From contig NZ_MTBA01000004.1 of NCBI RefSeq assembly GCF_002150805.1, positions 186,001 to 250,000 of the forward strand: 64,000 bases of DNA, given 5' to 3'. Positions 43,704 through 53,371 of the stretch are shown in pieces (positions within the stretch are counted from its first letter, which is position 1; each line of letters begins with the position of its first letter). The notes beneath the pieces are model-generated. The model made no database searches. It was not told the origin of the DNA and saw nothing but the letters and a program-made list of their open reading frames with translations. The stretch is from Oceanospirillum sanctuarii. Its GTDB lineage: Bacteria > Pseudomonadota > Gammaproteobacteria > Pseudomonadales > Halomonadaceae. The position numbers and the translations under genes are program-made.

Positions 43704-44567
43704 ATGAATGCTCAAATTAAAGCTTTCTTCCATGAAGACACCTCAACCTTCACCTATGTTGTGCATGATGGCAAAAATCCTCAGTGTGCTGTTATCGACC
43801 CGGTACTGGACTTTGATTACAAGTCCGGCAGCACCAGCACGGAATCCGCTGACGAAGTCATTCAGTGGATCAAAGATCACCAGCTGACCCCTGAATGGAT
43901 TCTGGAAACCCACGCCCACGCCGATCATATCAGCGGTGCCAAACACATTCAGTCAGAGCTGGGTGGCAAGATCGCCATCGGCGAACACATCACCCTGGTG
44001 CAGGGCGTATTCAAGAAAGTATTCAACTATGGCGATGAGTTTGTCACAGATGGCCATCACTTTGATGACCTGATGGTAGCCGGAAGCGGATTTAAAATTG
44101 GCGAGCTTGAAGCCAAGGTGCTGCACACTCCGGGCCATACGCCAGCCTGTGTTACCTATGATATTGCCGGTAAACTGTTTGTCGGCGACACCCTGTTTAT
44201 GCCGGATGTGGGTACTGCCCGCTGTGACTTTCCCGGTGGTGATGCAGAAACCTTGTATGACTCCATTCATACCCTGCTGAGCTACCCGGAAGACACCGAG
44301 CTCTATATGTGCCACGACTATCCGCCGGAAGGCCGTGAGATTCGTCATATGAGCACCGTTGCGGAACAGAAAGAGAGCAATATCCATGTCGGCAAAGGCG
44401 CAAGCAAAGCTGACTTTGTTGAGATGCGCTCAACCCGTGACAGCACACTGGAGATGCCGAAGCTGATTCTGCCATCCATCCAGATCAATATCCGTGCTGG
44501 TGAACTGCCGGATGCAGAGAACAACGGAGTATCTTATCTGAAACTGCCTCTGAATCAGTATAAGTAA
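43704..44567 (+). CDS. MBL-fold persulfide dioxygenase-like hydrolase (Blh/ETHE1-like)
   Basis: 287 aa. The motif THAHADHISGAKHI is the HxHxDH centre. TPGHTPACVTYDI and FVGDTLFMPDVGTARCDFPGGDAETLYDSI supply the other ligands and the hallmark (D)xGTARxDFPGG of ETHE1/Blh persulfide dioxygenases; HDYPPEGR gives the last His. It likely oxidises glutathione persulfide to sulfite. GAAGGAG precedes the ATG. It is divergent from a SulP carrier that might remove or supply the sulfur oxyanion. Confidence 0.9.
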   Translation: MNAQIKAFFHEDTSTFTYVVHDGKNPQCAVIDPVLDFDYKSGSTSTESADEVIQWIKDHQLTPEWILETHAHADHISGAKHIQSELGGKIAIGEHITLVQGVFKKVFNYGDEFVTDGHHFDDLMVAGSGFKIGELEAKVLHTPGHTPACVTYDIAGKLFVGDTLFMPDVGTARCDFPGGDAETLYDSIHTLLSYPEDTELYMCHDYPPEGREIRHMSTVAEQKESNIHVGKGASKADFVEMRSTRDSTLEMPKLILPSIQINIRAGELPDAENNGVSYLKLPLNQYK

Positions 44568-44641
44568 GTCTTAACCCCCTATTTAAGTAAGCCTTAACCC
44601 CCCCTATCCTTCTGAGCCTGTCATCAGGTTCAGACTGACAT

Positions 44642-44680
44642 AAAAAAACCGCCGCGTCTTACGACAGCGGCGGTTTTTTT
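44642..44680. terminator. Bidirectional terminator, persulfide dioxygenase / argG
   Basis: AAAAAACCGCCGC pairs with GCGGCGGTTTTTTT across an 11-nt loop, between convergent genes. Confidence 0.9.
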
Positions 44681-44724
44681 CGGTCGGGTGTTTTTTCTAA
44701 CACCCAACACAGATCTCAGTCAGC

Positions 44725-45945
44725 TTACAGCTGGCTACGACCTTTCTGTGCAGCAATACGCATACGCAGAGCATTCAGCTTGATAAAGCCTTCCGCGTCT
44801 TTCTGATCGTAAGCACCGGCATCGTCTTCGAAAGTTACGATGTTGCCGTCGTACAGGCTGTCTGCAGACTCACGACCCACAACGATAACGTTGCCTTTGT
44901 ACAGTTTCACACGAACCACACCGTTCACGTATTCCTGAGACTCATCGATCATGGTCTGCAGCATCTTACGCTCTGCACTCCACCAGTAACCGTTATAGAT
45001 CAGCTCAGCGTATTTCGGCATCAGGCTGTCTTTCAGGTGAGCCGCTTCACGGTCCAGAGTGATGGACTCGATCGCACGGTGTGCTTTCAGGATGATGGTG
45101 CCCCCTGGAGTTTCGTAGCAACCACGGGCTTTCATACCCACGTAACGGTTTTCTACGATGTCTACACGGCCGATACCGTTCTCACCACCTACTTTGTTCA
45201 GGTAGGTCAGAACAGTCGCAGGGCTCATCTCTTCACCGTTGATCGCAACGATGTCACCTTTCTTGAAGGTCAGGTCCAGATAAGTTGCTTCGTCCGGAGC
45301 ACGCTCAGGGCTCACAGACCAACGCCACATATCTTCTTCCGGCTCAGCCATAGGATCTTCCAGAATGCCACCCTCGTAAGAGATGTGCAGCAGGTTAGCA
45401 TCCATGGAATAAGGAGACTTCTTCTTGTTAGAAGAGAAATCAACCGGAATGTTGTGGTCTTCACAGTACTTCATCAGGGTGTCACGGGAAGTCAGATCCC
45501 ACTCACGCCAAGGAGCGATCACTTTAACACCTGGTTTCAGAGCGTAAGCGCCCATTTCGAAACGAACCTGGTCGTTACCTTTACCGGTTGCACCGTGAGC
45601 AATCGCGTCAGCACCTGTTTCGTTAGCGATCTCAACCAGACGCTTAGCGATCAGAGGACGTGCGATAGAGGTACCCAGCAGGTACTCACCTTCATAGATG
45701 GTGTTGGCACGGAACATAGGGAATACGAAATCACGAACGTACTCTTCACGTACGTCTTCGATGTAGATCTCTTTAACACCCAGAGCTTCAGCTTTGGCAC
45801 GTGCTGGCTCTACTTCTTCACCCTGACCCAGGTCAGCAGTAAAGGTCACTACTTCGGCGTTATATTCGTCCTGTAACCAGCGCACGATTACAGAAGTATC
45901 CAGGCCACCAGAATAGGCCAGTACTACTTTTTTAATGTCTGACAT
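44725..45945 (-). CDS. argG: Argininosuccinate synthase
   Basis: 406 aa from the ATG at 45945 (GGAG upstream; the longer frame to 46005 adds non-conserved residues). [20 protein letters not shown] is the PP-loop; [24 protein letters not shown] and [24 protein letters not shown] complete the family pattern. It joins citrulline and aspartate in arginine synthesis, together with argF at 49.8 kb. Next to motY, as in Pseudomonas. Confidence 0.97.
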   Translation of the reverse strand: MSDIKKVVLAYSGGLDTSVIVRWLQDEYNAEVVTFTADLGQGEEVEPARAKAEALGVKEIYIEDVREEYVRDFVFPMFRANTIYEGEYLLGTSIARPLIAKRLVEIANETGADAIAHGATGKGNDQVRFEMGAYALKPGVKVIAPWREWDLTSRDTLMKYCEDHNIPVDFSSNKKKSPYSMDANLLHISYEGGILEDPMAEPEEDMWRWSVSPERAPDEATYLDLTFKKGDIVAINGEEMSPATVLTYLNKVGGENGIGRVDIVENRYVGMKARGCYETPGGTIILKAHRAIESITLDREAAHLKDSLMPKYAELIYNGYWWSAERKMLQTMIDESQEYVNGVVRVKLYKGNVIVVGRESADSLYDGNIVTFEDDAGAYDQKDAEGFIKLNALRMRIAAQKGRSQL

Positions 45946-46029
45946 TGGATGCTCCACGCTGACTAAAACGGCCAGAGACCTCTCTGACCCTATCAATTTT
46001 CTCAATGATCAATCCGACAGAACAACGAT

Positions 46030-46056
46030 AAACGGCTATCACTGGGATAGCCGTTT
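46030..46056 (-). terminator. Probable motY terminator
   Basis: Perfect 11-bp stem AAACGGCTATC/GATAGCCGTTT with a 5-nt loop. Read on the minus strand it is followed by ATCGTTGTT, a weak T tract. It lies 152 bp past the motY stop and before argG. Confidence 0.5.
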
Positions 46057-46207
46057 CAGGTATTTCGTCTGCCTGAAGAAATTCTTGCGCAATAGTATAT
46101 ACGAGTTGAAGAAAAGTTACGATTTGAGAAAAAGCGACACATCAAAATAAACTTTTTCTCTGACGACCCGCCTCAACAGGCTCAAACCTTTCCCGTTATC
46201 AGAAGGA

Positions 46208-47176
46208 TTATTGCAGTTCGCCGTTAAACTCACCGGTATATTCAGGCTCTGCATTCGGATCACCCGGTGCCAGACCTTCACGCTCCAGACGAATAGTGAC
46301 ACGACGGTTCTTCGCACGGTTTGCCTTGGTGGTATTCGGCACAATCGGATAACGCTCACCATGGTAACGGGCGGTCACCATAGCTTCATCCAGACCAACG
46401 TCCAGCAGGTAGTTCAGCACCGTATCGGTACGCTGCTTAGAAAGCTTACGGTTATCCCGACGGCTGCCATAACTGTCAGAGTGACCGTCCAGGAAGACAA
46501 ACTTCACGGATGGGTCAGCTTTGATATAACGAACAATCAGGCTCAGCAGCTCTTTGTCATCAGCTGTGATATCAAAACCACCTCCCGGGAAGGACACCGT
46601 GGAACGGGCAATCTGATCAAAGTTCACCGGCAGCAACTCACCGCGACAGGCGATATAGTCAAAGTAAGCGGGTTTGAAATTCAGCGCACTGAGATGACCA
46701 CGCACCGGCGCATAACGGGTGTCTTTCGGGGTCTGCATGAAAGTAGGATTCATACCACGATTGAGAGATTCGATCATAAGGTGAGCCTGAGGTGAATCCA
46801 CACGTACCCCTTCTTCGCCTTCGCCCACAGAAACACGCCCCAGATCCAACGGCGCATCACCGGGTTTCCATTCAGGCGCAAGCGCCATCAGGTCGGCCCG
46901 ACCTTTACGCAAAGGCTGGCCCAGAGGCTCAAGGAAAAATTTCAGATCCTCACCGGAACGGTGAGTAAAACGGGCGACGCCCATTTCAGGAATAGGATGA
47001 GTGAGTTCGCAATACAGCGGAGAAGGTTCTGTCGCCTTCCATTCGCTGTTACCGATACCGGCACCGTAATCTGCAGCCATCAGTACAGGCGACAACAAAA
47101 GGCCCGATGCGATAGCCAGCCAGTGTATTCCCCGTGACGTTTTCGCCAATGACCGAGTAAGCGGCATCAGTTGCAA
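46208..47176 (-). CDS. motY: MotY, sodium-driven flagellar motor T-ring protein
   Basis: 322 aa. A signal peptide ends SPVLMAA. The N-terminal domain (SEWKATEPSPLYCELTHPIPEMGVARFTHRSG) is specific to MotY; the C-terminal OmpA-like peptidoglycan-binding domain has FLDGHSDSYGSRRDNRKLSKQRTDTV. MotY anchors the PomAB/MotCD stator around the basal body. Position beside argG agrees with Pseudomonas. No other flagellar genes are in the window. Confidence 0.88.
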   Translation of the reverse strand: MQLMPLTRSLAKTSRGIHWLAIASGLLLSPVLMAADYGAGIGNSEWKATEPSPLYCELTHPIPEMGVARFTHRSGEDLKFFLEPLGQPLRKGRADLMALAPEWKPGDAPLDLGRVSVGEGEEGVRVDSPQAHLMIESLNRGMNPTFMQTPKDTRYAPVRGHLSALNFKPAYFDYIACRGELLPVNFDQIARSTVSFPGGGFDITADDKELLSLIVRYIKADPSVKFVFLDGHSDSYGSRRDNRKLSKQRTDTVLNYLLDVGLDEAMVTARYHGERYPIVPNTTKANRAKNRRVTIRLEREGLAPGDPNAEPEYTGEFNGELQ

Positions 47177-47313
47177 TCTCCTTGATTTTTAAGAACTCTC
47201 ATTTTGCCCTGATCGGCCTGCAAACTCAAAACTTTAGCCTATATCTGACGGTTTGAATCAGTTACCATCTGTCCATCGTACTATTGACCAAACAGACTAG
47301 GGAGCAAAGGGTC

Positions 47314-48000
47314 TTGGATTCTTTCACATCTGAAGCAGAGCATTTTGGCGACAAACACCCGATGGCCTACCGCTTCCGCGGCTTCCTGCCAGTGGTAGTT
47401 GATGTTGAAACTGCAGGTTTTAACGCCAAAACCGATGCGTTGCTGGAGATTGCAGCTGTTACCCTGATGATGGATGAAGACGGGTATCTGCACCCTTATA
47501 ACACCTACTCCTGCCATGTTGAGCCTTTCGAAGGTGCCAACATCGAACAGGCCGCGCTGGATTTCACCAAAATCGATCTGGATAACCCGATCCGTAAAAG
47601 CATGGCGAAAAGTGAACAGCAGGCTTTAGGCGAGATCTTCAAACCGGTTCGTAAAGCGCTGAAAGAGTTCGACTGTACCCGCGCCGTTCTGGTGGGACAC
47701 AACGCCAGTTTTGATCAGGGCTTCCTGAATGCCGCCGTTGATCGCAGCGGCATCAAGCGTAATCCGTTCCACCCTTTCTCAAGCTTTGATACGGCAACTT
47801 TATCCGGACTGGCGTACGGCCAGACGGTTCTGGCAAAAGCCTGCAAAGTGGCGGGTATCAACTTCGACAACAGTCAGGCGCACTCTGCCCGTTACGATAC
47901 TGAGAAAACCGCTGAGCTGTTCTGCTCTATCGTAAACCGTTGGAAAGAACTGGGCGGCTGGGAACTGGCTGCAGAAGAGCAACATCGCCTGAGAGACTAA
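47314..48000 (+). CDS. rnt: Ribonuclease T
   Basis: 228 aa if started at the TTG at 47314 (AAAGGG upstream); TTG at 47284 and ATG at 47362 are the other in-frame choices. Only the TTG starts keep the residues normally found before HPMAYRFRG. DEDDh exonuclease motifs: [10 protein letters not shown] (Exo I), [14 protein letters not shown] (Exo II) and [15 protein letters not shown] (Exo III, with catalytic His). It trims tRNA and other RNA 3' ends. Confidence 0.93.
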   Translation: MDSFTSEAEHFGDKHPMAYRFRGFLPVVVDVETAGFNAKTDALLEIAAVTLMMDEDGYLHPYNTYSCHVEPFEGANIEQAALDFTKIDLDNPIRKSMAKSEQQALGEIFKPVRKALKEFDCTRAVLVGHNASFDQGFLNAAVDRSGIKRNPFHPFSSFDTATLSGLAYGQTVLAKACKVAGINFDNSQAHSARYDTEKTAELFCSIVNRWKELGGWELAAEEQHRLRD

Positions 48001-48054
48001 GATCAGATTTGACAGCAAAACACCATCTGCGCTTGGTGTATATGGCTGAAAATC

Positions 48055-48093
48055 AAAAAGCCCTGACATGTTAAACATGGTCAGGGCTTTTTT
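48055..48093. terminator. Terminator, rnt / peroxiredoxin
   Basis: AAAAAGCCCTGAC...GTCAGGGCTTTTTT with an inner CATG pairing, between convergent genes. Confidence 0.85.
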
Positions 48094-48156
48094 GTGGCGC
48101 AGCTTACAAGCCTTTCAACTCATAACCTTCACCGGCTGTTTTTCCGAAAAGGGAAA

Positions 48157-48759
48157 TTACAGCTTGCCAGCTTCGTCAGCCAGGTAAGAAGCAACACCTT
48201 CCGGAGATGCAGTCATACCTTTGTCGCCTTTGTTCCAGCCAGCCGGGCAAACTTCACCGTGCTCTTCGGTGAACTGCAGCGCGTCAACCAGACGAATCAG
48301 CTCGTCCATGTTACGACCCAGAGGCAGATCGTTAACGATCTGAGAACGTACGTTACCTTCCTGGTCGATCAGGAAAGCACCACGGAATGCAACGCCACCG
48401 TCTGCTTCAACGTCATACGCCTGGCAGATTTCGTGCTTAACGTCAGCAACCATGGTGTATTTAACCTGGCCGATACCGCCATCGTTGATAGCGGTGTTAC
48501 GCCATGCGTTGTGAGTGAACTGAGAGTCGATAGAAACCGCTACAACTTCAACGTTACGAGCTTTGAACTCGTCCATGCGGTGATCCAGAGCGATCAGCTC
48601 AGATGGGCAAACGAAAGTGAAGTCCAGTGGGTAGAAGAATACCAGACCGTACTTGCCTTTCAGCGCCTCAGTCAGGTTGTAGTTATCAACGATTTCGCCA
48701 GTACCCAGTACAGCTGCTGCAGTAAAGTCAGGAGCTTTTTTTCCAACCAATACGCCCAT
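48157..48759 (-). CDS. Typical 2-Cys peroxiredoxin (AhpC/TSA family)
   Basis: 200 aa. Peroxidatic Cys51 is in LDFTFVCPSELIALDHR and resolving Cys171 in EEHGEVCPAGW; GRNMDELIRLVDALQF is typical of the Prx1/AhpC subgroup. It reduces H2O2 and organic peroxides in the cytoplasm. Codon use is strongly biased (long open shadows opposite), which suggests high expression. Neighbour of rnt and grxD, as in Pseudomonas. Confidence 0.95.
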   Translation of the reverse strand: MGVLVGKKAPDFTAAAVLGTGEIVDNYNLTEALKGKYGLVFFYPLDFTFVCPSELIALDHRMDEFKARNVEVVAVSIDSQFTHNAWRNTAINDGGIGQVKYTMVADVKHEICQAYDVEADGGVAFRGAFLIDQEGNVRSQIVNDLPLGRNMDELIRLVDALQFTEEHGEVCPAGWNKGDKGMTASPEGVASYLADEAGKL

Positions 48760-48809
48760 TTTAATTCTCCAATTTTTGGGTTGTTTTAATCACAAATCTT
48801 AAGCAAAAA

Positions 48810-48837
48810 AATTCTGACACCGTAAGGTGTCAGAATT
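48810..48837 (-). terminator. grxD terminator
   Basis: Perfect 12-bp stem AATTCTGACACC/GGTGTCAGAATT with a GTAA loop; A and T runs on both sides. It lies between the convergently read end of grxD (minus) and the prx promoter. Confidence 0.85.
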
Positions 48838-48940
48838 AAAAAAATATCCACACAAAGTAGATATAGGCATAAATTCAGACATTCAAGCCTGATTTATGCA
48901 CTCAATTAAACCTCTGTTAGTGGTTCAATTGAGCAGATAA

Positions 48941-49261
48941 TCAGGAAGCTGCTGCTTCAGAGATCAGCTTTTTCAGCTCACCGGACTGGTACATCTCGAT
49001 GATGATGTCACAACCGCCAACCAGCTCGCCCTTAACCCACAGCTGAGGGAAAGTCGGCCAGTTTGCATACTTAGGCAGTTCGGCACGGATATCCGGGTTA
49101 TCCAGAATATTAACAAATGCGAATTTTTCTTCACAGGCCATCAGCGCCTGAACAGCCTGAGAGGAGAAGCCGCACTGTGGCATCTGTGGATTACCCTTCA
49201 TATACAGCAGGATAGGGTTGTTTTCGATCTGTTCTTTGATGGTATCTAAAGTCGTGCTCAT
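48941..49261 (-). CDS. grxD: Monothiol glutaredoxin Grx4/GrxD
   Basis: 106 aa. The CGFS active site (Cys30) lies in KGNPQMPQCGFSSQAVQAL, and the GSH-binding WPTFPQLWVKGELVGGCDI loop is present. It coordinates a 2Fe-2S cluster with glutathione and helps Fe-S trafficking. Full length for the class. Confidence 0.96.
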   Translation of the reverse strand: MSTTLDTIKEQIENNPILLYMKGNPQMPQCGFSSQAVQALMACEEKFAFVNILDNPDIRAELPKYANWPTFPQLWVKGELVGGCDIIIEMYQSGELKKLISEAAAS

Positions 49262-49774
49262 GTGCGTTCCTTAAAACAGGGAAAAGCATTTACGGGTATT
49301 AACCGACTAATAAGGTCAATTTTACCGTGCTTCATTTAAAAATACAGCCTCAATAGCGGTTATTCTATCAATCCAGCTCGAAGGGCCCTACTGGCTTCGC
49401 TTTTTCGAAAACCAATCGTTTTTTTAAAATGCGACTTTATTGACAGCGACAAGTTTTGCCTTTAGCTTTAATCTTTTGGTCATCTTCTCGGCAGCAACTC
49501 GCTGCCGTTTTCTGTTTTGGGGCTACAGTTTTTTGATCCCTGTTCTCGTTTACTGAGAATAACTGAGCATCCATAACCTGCGATTACCTTGCGCGTCATA
49601 AGAAGGCCGAGAAAAAACCGACTTCAGTTGCGGGCAAGCGTCCGGGTTTCGGGCCTGTATCACTAGCTGAACAGATACAGACATCGCCCTAAAGAATACA
49701 AGCTAAAACTGATTTATCAGGATACCAACCCTATATAGCAGTATCCGTGAACTCTTTTATTGGAATTCGAGAAA
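49262..49774. promoter_or_regulatory. Long divergent region grxD / argF
   Basis: 513 bp without a gene. A terminator-like hairpin (49489-49511) splits it. Upstream of that a consensus TTGACA (49440-49445) lies on the plus strand without a good -10. Downstream, 49560-49740 is a leader for argF with no clear ArgR box. Confidence 0.35.
49489..49511 (+). terminator. Terminator-like hairpin upstream of argF
   Basis: CGGCAGC-AACTC-GCTGCCG followed by TTTTCTGTTTT on the plus strand. No plus-strand gene ends here, so it could end a small RNA or attenuate an argF leader. Confidence 0.45.
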
Positions 49775-50695
49775 ATGGCAAGACACTTTTTAACCCTGCT
49801 GGACCTGTCTCCGGAAGAACTCAACTACGTTATTGAGCGGGCTATCACCATTAAGAAAGGCCTGAAGGCTGGTGAAATCTATGAACCGCTGAAAAATAAA
49901 GTTCTGGGTATGATTTTTGAAAAATCGTCTACCCGAACCCGAGTATCCTTCGAAGCCGGTATGACCCAGTTCGGTGGCAGTGCCATTTTCCTTTCTCCGC
50001 GCGATACCCAACTGGGCCGTGGCGAGCCGGTTGAAGACAGCGCCCGTGTACTATCTGAAATGGTAGATGCAGTGATGATCCGTACCTTTGATCACGCATT
50101 GGTTGAGCGCTTTGCTGAGTATTCCAGCGTTCCTGTGATCAACGCACTGACTGACGATTACCACCCATGTCAGCTTCTGGCAGATGTACAGACCTTTGTT
50201 GAGCTACGCGGCAGCATTCAGGGCAAAACCGTGACCTGGGTCGGCGATGGCAATAACATGTGCAATTCTTATATCAACGCGGCCCGTCAGTTTGATTTCC
50301 AGCTGAATATTGCTTGTCCGGAAGGTTTTGAGCCGCTGCCGGAACTGCTGGAAGCCAACAAAGATCGCATCAAAATTTTCCGCAAGCCGGAAGAAGCTGT
50401 AGCTGGCTCCCACCTGGTTGTCACCGATGTATGGGCCTCCATGGGTCAGGAAGAAGAACAGAAAGAACGTGAGAAAGCTTTTGCCGGTTATCAGGTAACT
50501 ACTGGAATGATGGATCTGGCGGATAAAGAAGCCCTCTTTATGCACTGCCTGCCTGCTCATCGTGGTGAAGAAGTCAGCGCTGAACTGATGGATGACGACC
50601 GTGCAGTGATCTGGCAGGAAGCGGGCAACCGTCTTCATGCGCAGAAAGCCTTGCTAGAATTCCTGATTCTGGGCAAAATTGAGAATAACTCTTAA
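49775..50695 (+). CDS. argF: Ornithine carbamoyltransferase
   Basis: 306 aa from the ATG at 49775 ([12 protein letters not shown]). The carbamoyl-phosphate motif STRTR is at 52-56; [11 protein letters not shown] and the ornithine-site [11 protein letters not shown] follow. It makes citrulline from ornithine and carbamoyl phosphate. argG is 4 kb away; both belong to the arginine pathway. Confidence 0.97.
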   Translation: MARHFLTLLDLSPEELNYVIERAITIKKGLKAGEIYEPLKNKVLGMIFEKSSTRTRVSFEAGMTQFGGSAIFLSPRDTQLGRGEPVEDSARVLSEMVDAVMIRTFDHALVERFAEYSSVPVINALTDDYHPCQLLADVQTFVELRGSIQGKTVTWVGDGNNMCNSYINAARQFDFQLNIACPEGFEPLPELLEANKDRIKIFRKPEEAVAGSHLVVTDVWASMGQEEEQKEREKAFAGYQVTTGMMDLADKEALFMHCLPAHRGEEVSAELMDDDRAVIWQEAGNRLHAQKALLEFLILGKIENNS

Positions 50696-50721
50696 TTGCT
50701 TTTGCACGGCAGATTCACAAT

Positions 50722-50750
50722 AGCCCGGGAGTTACTTCCGGGCTTTTTCA
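50722..50750 (+). terminator. argF terminator
   Basis: AGCCCGG/CCGGGCT stem followed by TTTTT. Confidence 0.85.
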
Positions 50751-50799
50751 TTTTTAGTCATGGTTTATCTGTCCTCTGCCACCCAGTAAGGAACCCTGA

Positions 50800-51891
50800 A
50801 TGAGCACTCTGCTTCAGGTCGACAACATTGAATGCCGCTACGATCAACTGGTTATTACTCAGGAGATCGGCTTTGCCCTCAATCAGGGTGATATCTGCTG
50901 TCTTCTCGGTCCCAGCGGCTGCGGTAAGACCACACTGTTACGCACCATTGCAGGTTTCGACCCTGTTTACACTGGCTCTATCACGCTTAATGGCGAAACC
51001 ATCTCGGCTCCGGGCTTTATGGTTCAGCCCGAAGAGCGCCGCATCGGTATGGTGTTTCAGGATTACGCCCTTTTCCCACACCTGACACTGGCTGAAAACG
51101 TCGCCTTTGGCCTGCGAAAACTCAGTGATCAGGAGCGCAAAGAGCGTGTAGCTGAGATGCTGGATCTGGTGAACATGAGTGATCTGGGACACCGCTACCC
51201 TCACGAGCTTTCCGGGGGTCAGCAACAGCGTGTGGCACTGGCCCGGGCACTGGCTCCCCGTCCGCAGATGATACTGCTGGATGAGCCTTTCTCGAATCTG
51301 GATTTCGAACTGCGCAAGCATCTGGGTCTGGAAGTGCGTCGCATCCTGAAAAGCCTGAACATCAGCGCAATTCTGGTAACCCATGATCAGACTGAAGCTT
51401 TTGCAATGGCTGATTATGTCGGCGTACTGAATCAGGGACGCATGCAACAGTGGGATACCCCTTACAACCTGTATCATGAGCCTCAGAATCGCTTTGTGGC
51501 TAACTTTGTGGGTCAGGGTTACTTCATCCCCGGCAAACTACAGAATCACTGCAATGTAACAACTGAGATCGGCACTATCGAAGGTAACCGCGCCTACCCT
51601 TGGCAGGACGGCACGCCGGTTGATGTTCTACTGCGCCCGGATGACATTATTCATAATCCTCAGGGACCGATTGAGGCCACTGTGGAACAGTTTACCTTTA
51701 CCGGTTCAGCAACCCTGTATCGTCTGAAGCTGCCATCCGGTCAGGTTGTAGAATCCATGTTCAACAGCCATGCGGAATTCAATATCGGTGATACCGTGCG
51801 TCTTGAAGTGAAAGCAGATCACTTGATTCTTTTCCCACAGCCCGGCGCTGACATTGTTGAAGCCCCAGCGGCATTGGCAGAAGCCAGCTGA
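50800..51891 (+). CDS. FbpC/PotA-type ABC transporter ATPase
   Basis: 363 aa. Walker A GPSGCGKTT, Q-loop VFQDYALFPHLT, signature LSGGQQQRVALARALA, Walker B MILLDEPFSNLD, then a C-terminal TOBE domain (~240-345). It resembles FbpC-type Fe(III) ATPases. No permease or binding protein lies nearby, so partners must be encoded elsewhere. The strand continues from argF but a terminator separates them. Confidence 0.88.
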   Translation: MSTLLQVDNIECRYDQLVITQEIGFALNQGDICCLLGPSGCGKTTLLRTIAGFDPVYTGSITLNGETISAPGFMVQPEERRIGMVFQDYALFPHLTLAENVAFGLRKLSDQERKERVAEMLDLVNMSDLGHRYPHELSGGQQQRVALARALAPRPQMILLDEPFSNLDFELRKHLGLEVRRILKSLNISAILVTHDQTEAFAMADYVGVLNQGRMQQWDTPYNLYHEPQNRFVANFVGQGYFIPGKLQNHCNVTTEIGTIEGNRAYPWQDGTPVDVLLRPDDIIHNPQGPIEATVEQFTFTGSATLYRLKLPSGQVVESMFNSHAEFNIGDTVRLEVKADHLILFPQPGADIVEAPAALAEAS

Positions 51892-51926
51892 TCGGCTAAG
51901 TATTTACAACGCTAATCAGCAAGCAT

Positions 51927-51966
51927 AAAAAAACCACTCAAATCCGAAAGATTGAGTGGTTTTTTA
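51927..51966. terminator. Terminator, ABC ATPase / DUF4442
   Basis: AAAAACCACTCAA/TTGAGTGGTTTTT stem between convergent genes. Confidence 0.9.
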
Positions 51967-51993
51967 TTATCCGAAAATTCTCTCTATCAGCTG

Positions 51994-52494
51994 TTAAGCA
52001 CCCGCTTGGTCTGTAGCTTTCACATCGTTCTTTGAGATCTCCAGTACCTTTTGGCGCTTTCGGCGGATATAAAGCGTTCGCATCACACGGGCAACCAGCT
52101 CACCGGATTCATCCAGAATCTGTACTTCAAACTCCGGCAGGTACTTTTCACCGGACGCTGTCTTCTGGCGAATATCATCCAGCATCTCCTGAGTGACTCG
52201 AAACTCTGCCCGCACTGTCGAGCGCCCCGGCTTAATGTAGTCGATATGTGCAGCCTTATCCCAGACCACATAATCACGCCCCAGACTCTCCGACAACATC
52301 AGCATATAGAAGGGATCCGTCATCGAATACAGAGAGCCGCCGTAGTGAACACCAACATAATTCCGGTTATACCAGCGTAACTTCATACGAACACGGGTAT
52401 AGGAATAATCCTTTGTCAGCTCTTCGACTTTGACACCAGCACCAAGCAAAGGTGGCCAGAGGGAGATTCCCCATTTCAGAAATGCAGCTTTCAC
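51994..52494 (-). CDS. DUF4442 hotdog-fold protein
   Basis: 166 aa from a GTG with GAGGG upstream. It matches DUF4442 (YNRNYVGVHYGGSLYSMTDPFYMLML), a thioesterase-like hotdog family. The HYGG loop and the following Asp occupy the active-site region. The substrate is unknown. It stands alone. Confidence 0.8.
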   Translation of the reverse strand: MKAAFLKWGISLWPPLLGAGVKVEELTKDYSYTRVRMKLRWYNRNYVGVHYGGSLYSMTDPFYMLMLSESLGRDYVVWDKAAHIDYIKPGRSTVRAEFRVTQEMLDDIRQKTASGEKYLPEFEVQILDESGELVARVMRTLYIRRKRQKVLEISKNDVKATDQAGA

Positions 52495-52584
52495 AACTCA
52501 ACCCTCTTCAAGAACAGAAAACACTCAGAAACCGATAACCGACAAAATAATTCAAACAACCGTTTGATATTAAAACAGAGACAA

Positions 52585-52611
52585 AAAAAGGAAGGCAAGG
52601 CCTTCCTTTTT
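52585..52611 (-). terminator. Terminator after the 52.6-kb hypothetical gene
   Basis: AAAAGGAAGGC/GCCTTCCTTTT stem with AAG loop. Minus-strand T run follows. Confidence 0.75.
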
Positions 52612-52631
52612 AAAACCTGATAAACAATTAA

Positions 52632-52973
52632 TCAGCTTTTGATATCCAGCAGGTTACCCAGGGATTCCTGATTGGTTCTGGCTTCAGCCTGCTTACGCAG
52701 CAGATCATTAGCCTGATCCTGAATACTGCTGTAGGTGCTTTGCTGCTCAGTAGTCTGAGCCGTCTGGCTGACCTGATTACTTGGGGCTGAACTGATCGGC
52801 ACACCACCTTTTACCGCATCCGCAGAAACACCCGCGCTTGAGGTCGGCTGAGTCGTGCCGGATTCCTCCTGGCGACTTTCACTGGCAGCGTCCAGACGTT
52901 GCTGTGCCTGATTGTTAGTGCCGGCAGCCTGACGGTTGATCAGGGTGACCTGTGAAACAGACGATTCAATCAT
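52632..52973 (-). CDS. Low-complexity hypothetical protein
   Basis: 113 aa with GGAGG before the ATG. It is rich in Gln/Ser/Thr/Ala, predicted disordered except for the final helix (YSSIQDQANDLLRKQAEARTNQESLGNLL). No family recognised. It is a real-looking unit (good ribosome site and own terminator). Secreted-needle or flagellar-accessory proteins can look like this, but nothing nearby supports that. Confidence 0.55.
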   Translation of the reverse strand: MIESSVSQVTLINRQAAGTNNQAQQRLDAASESRQEESGTTQPTSSAGVSADAVKGGVPISSAPSNQVSQTAQTTEQQSTYSSIQDQANDLLRKQAEARTNQESLGNLLDIKS

Positions 52974-53114
52974 GTTGGCCTCCAGGAGATAAAATTAAAC
53001 CCATGTTGTATTTGTTGTGACCAACAATACAGACATGGGTTCAATATAGCGCTTAAATTGTGCTTTCGAAAGTGAAAGCCACGATAAACTCTATCCTGAG
53101 TTTATCGCTAACAA

Positions 53115-53222
53115 TTAAGACTTAGGCTTGTCGTTCTTGATGAAGTAGATCAGACCGCCAAAGAAAGCAATAGCACCACCGATTACCAGAAGGCTAGCGA
53201 ATACAGCATCATCCATATACAT
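53115..53222 (-). CDS. Small single-pass membrane protein
   Basis: 35 aa (37 if the ATG at 53228 is used). GAGG lies 8 bases before the ATG at 53222. The product has one hydrophobic helix (ASLLVIGGAIAFFGGLIYFI) and a positive tail KNDKPKS, suggesting an inner-membrane protein with the C-terminus inside. No family name known to me. Confidence 0.6.
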   Translation of the reverse strand: MYMDDAVFASLLVIGGAIAFFGGLIYFIKNDKPKS

Positions 53223-53371
53223 AGTCATCACCTCAGAGGGTTCGTTACATCATTAAACAAATCAACTGAGGTCAGATTAGCAAGGAGTTGGGGGGACAAA
53301 CCCTGCCCCAGATCAAACTAATTAGCCACTTTGTATATAGCTGCAGCCCGCATGTGACAGGGGTCAATAAA

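Noticed and set aside
45037-45876. 279-codon plus-strand frame opposite argG
   Set aside because: Shadow of a highly biased housekeeping gene.
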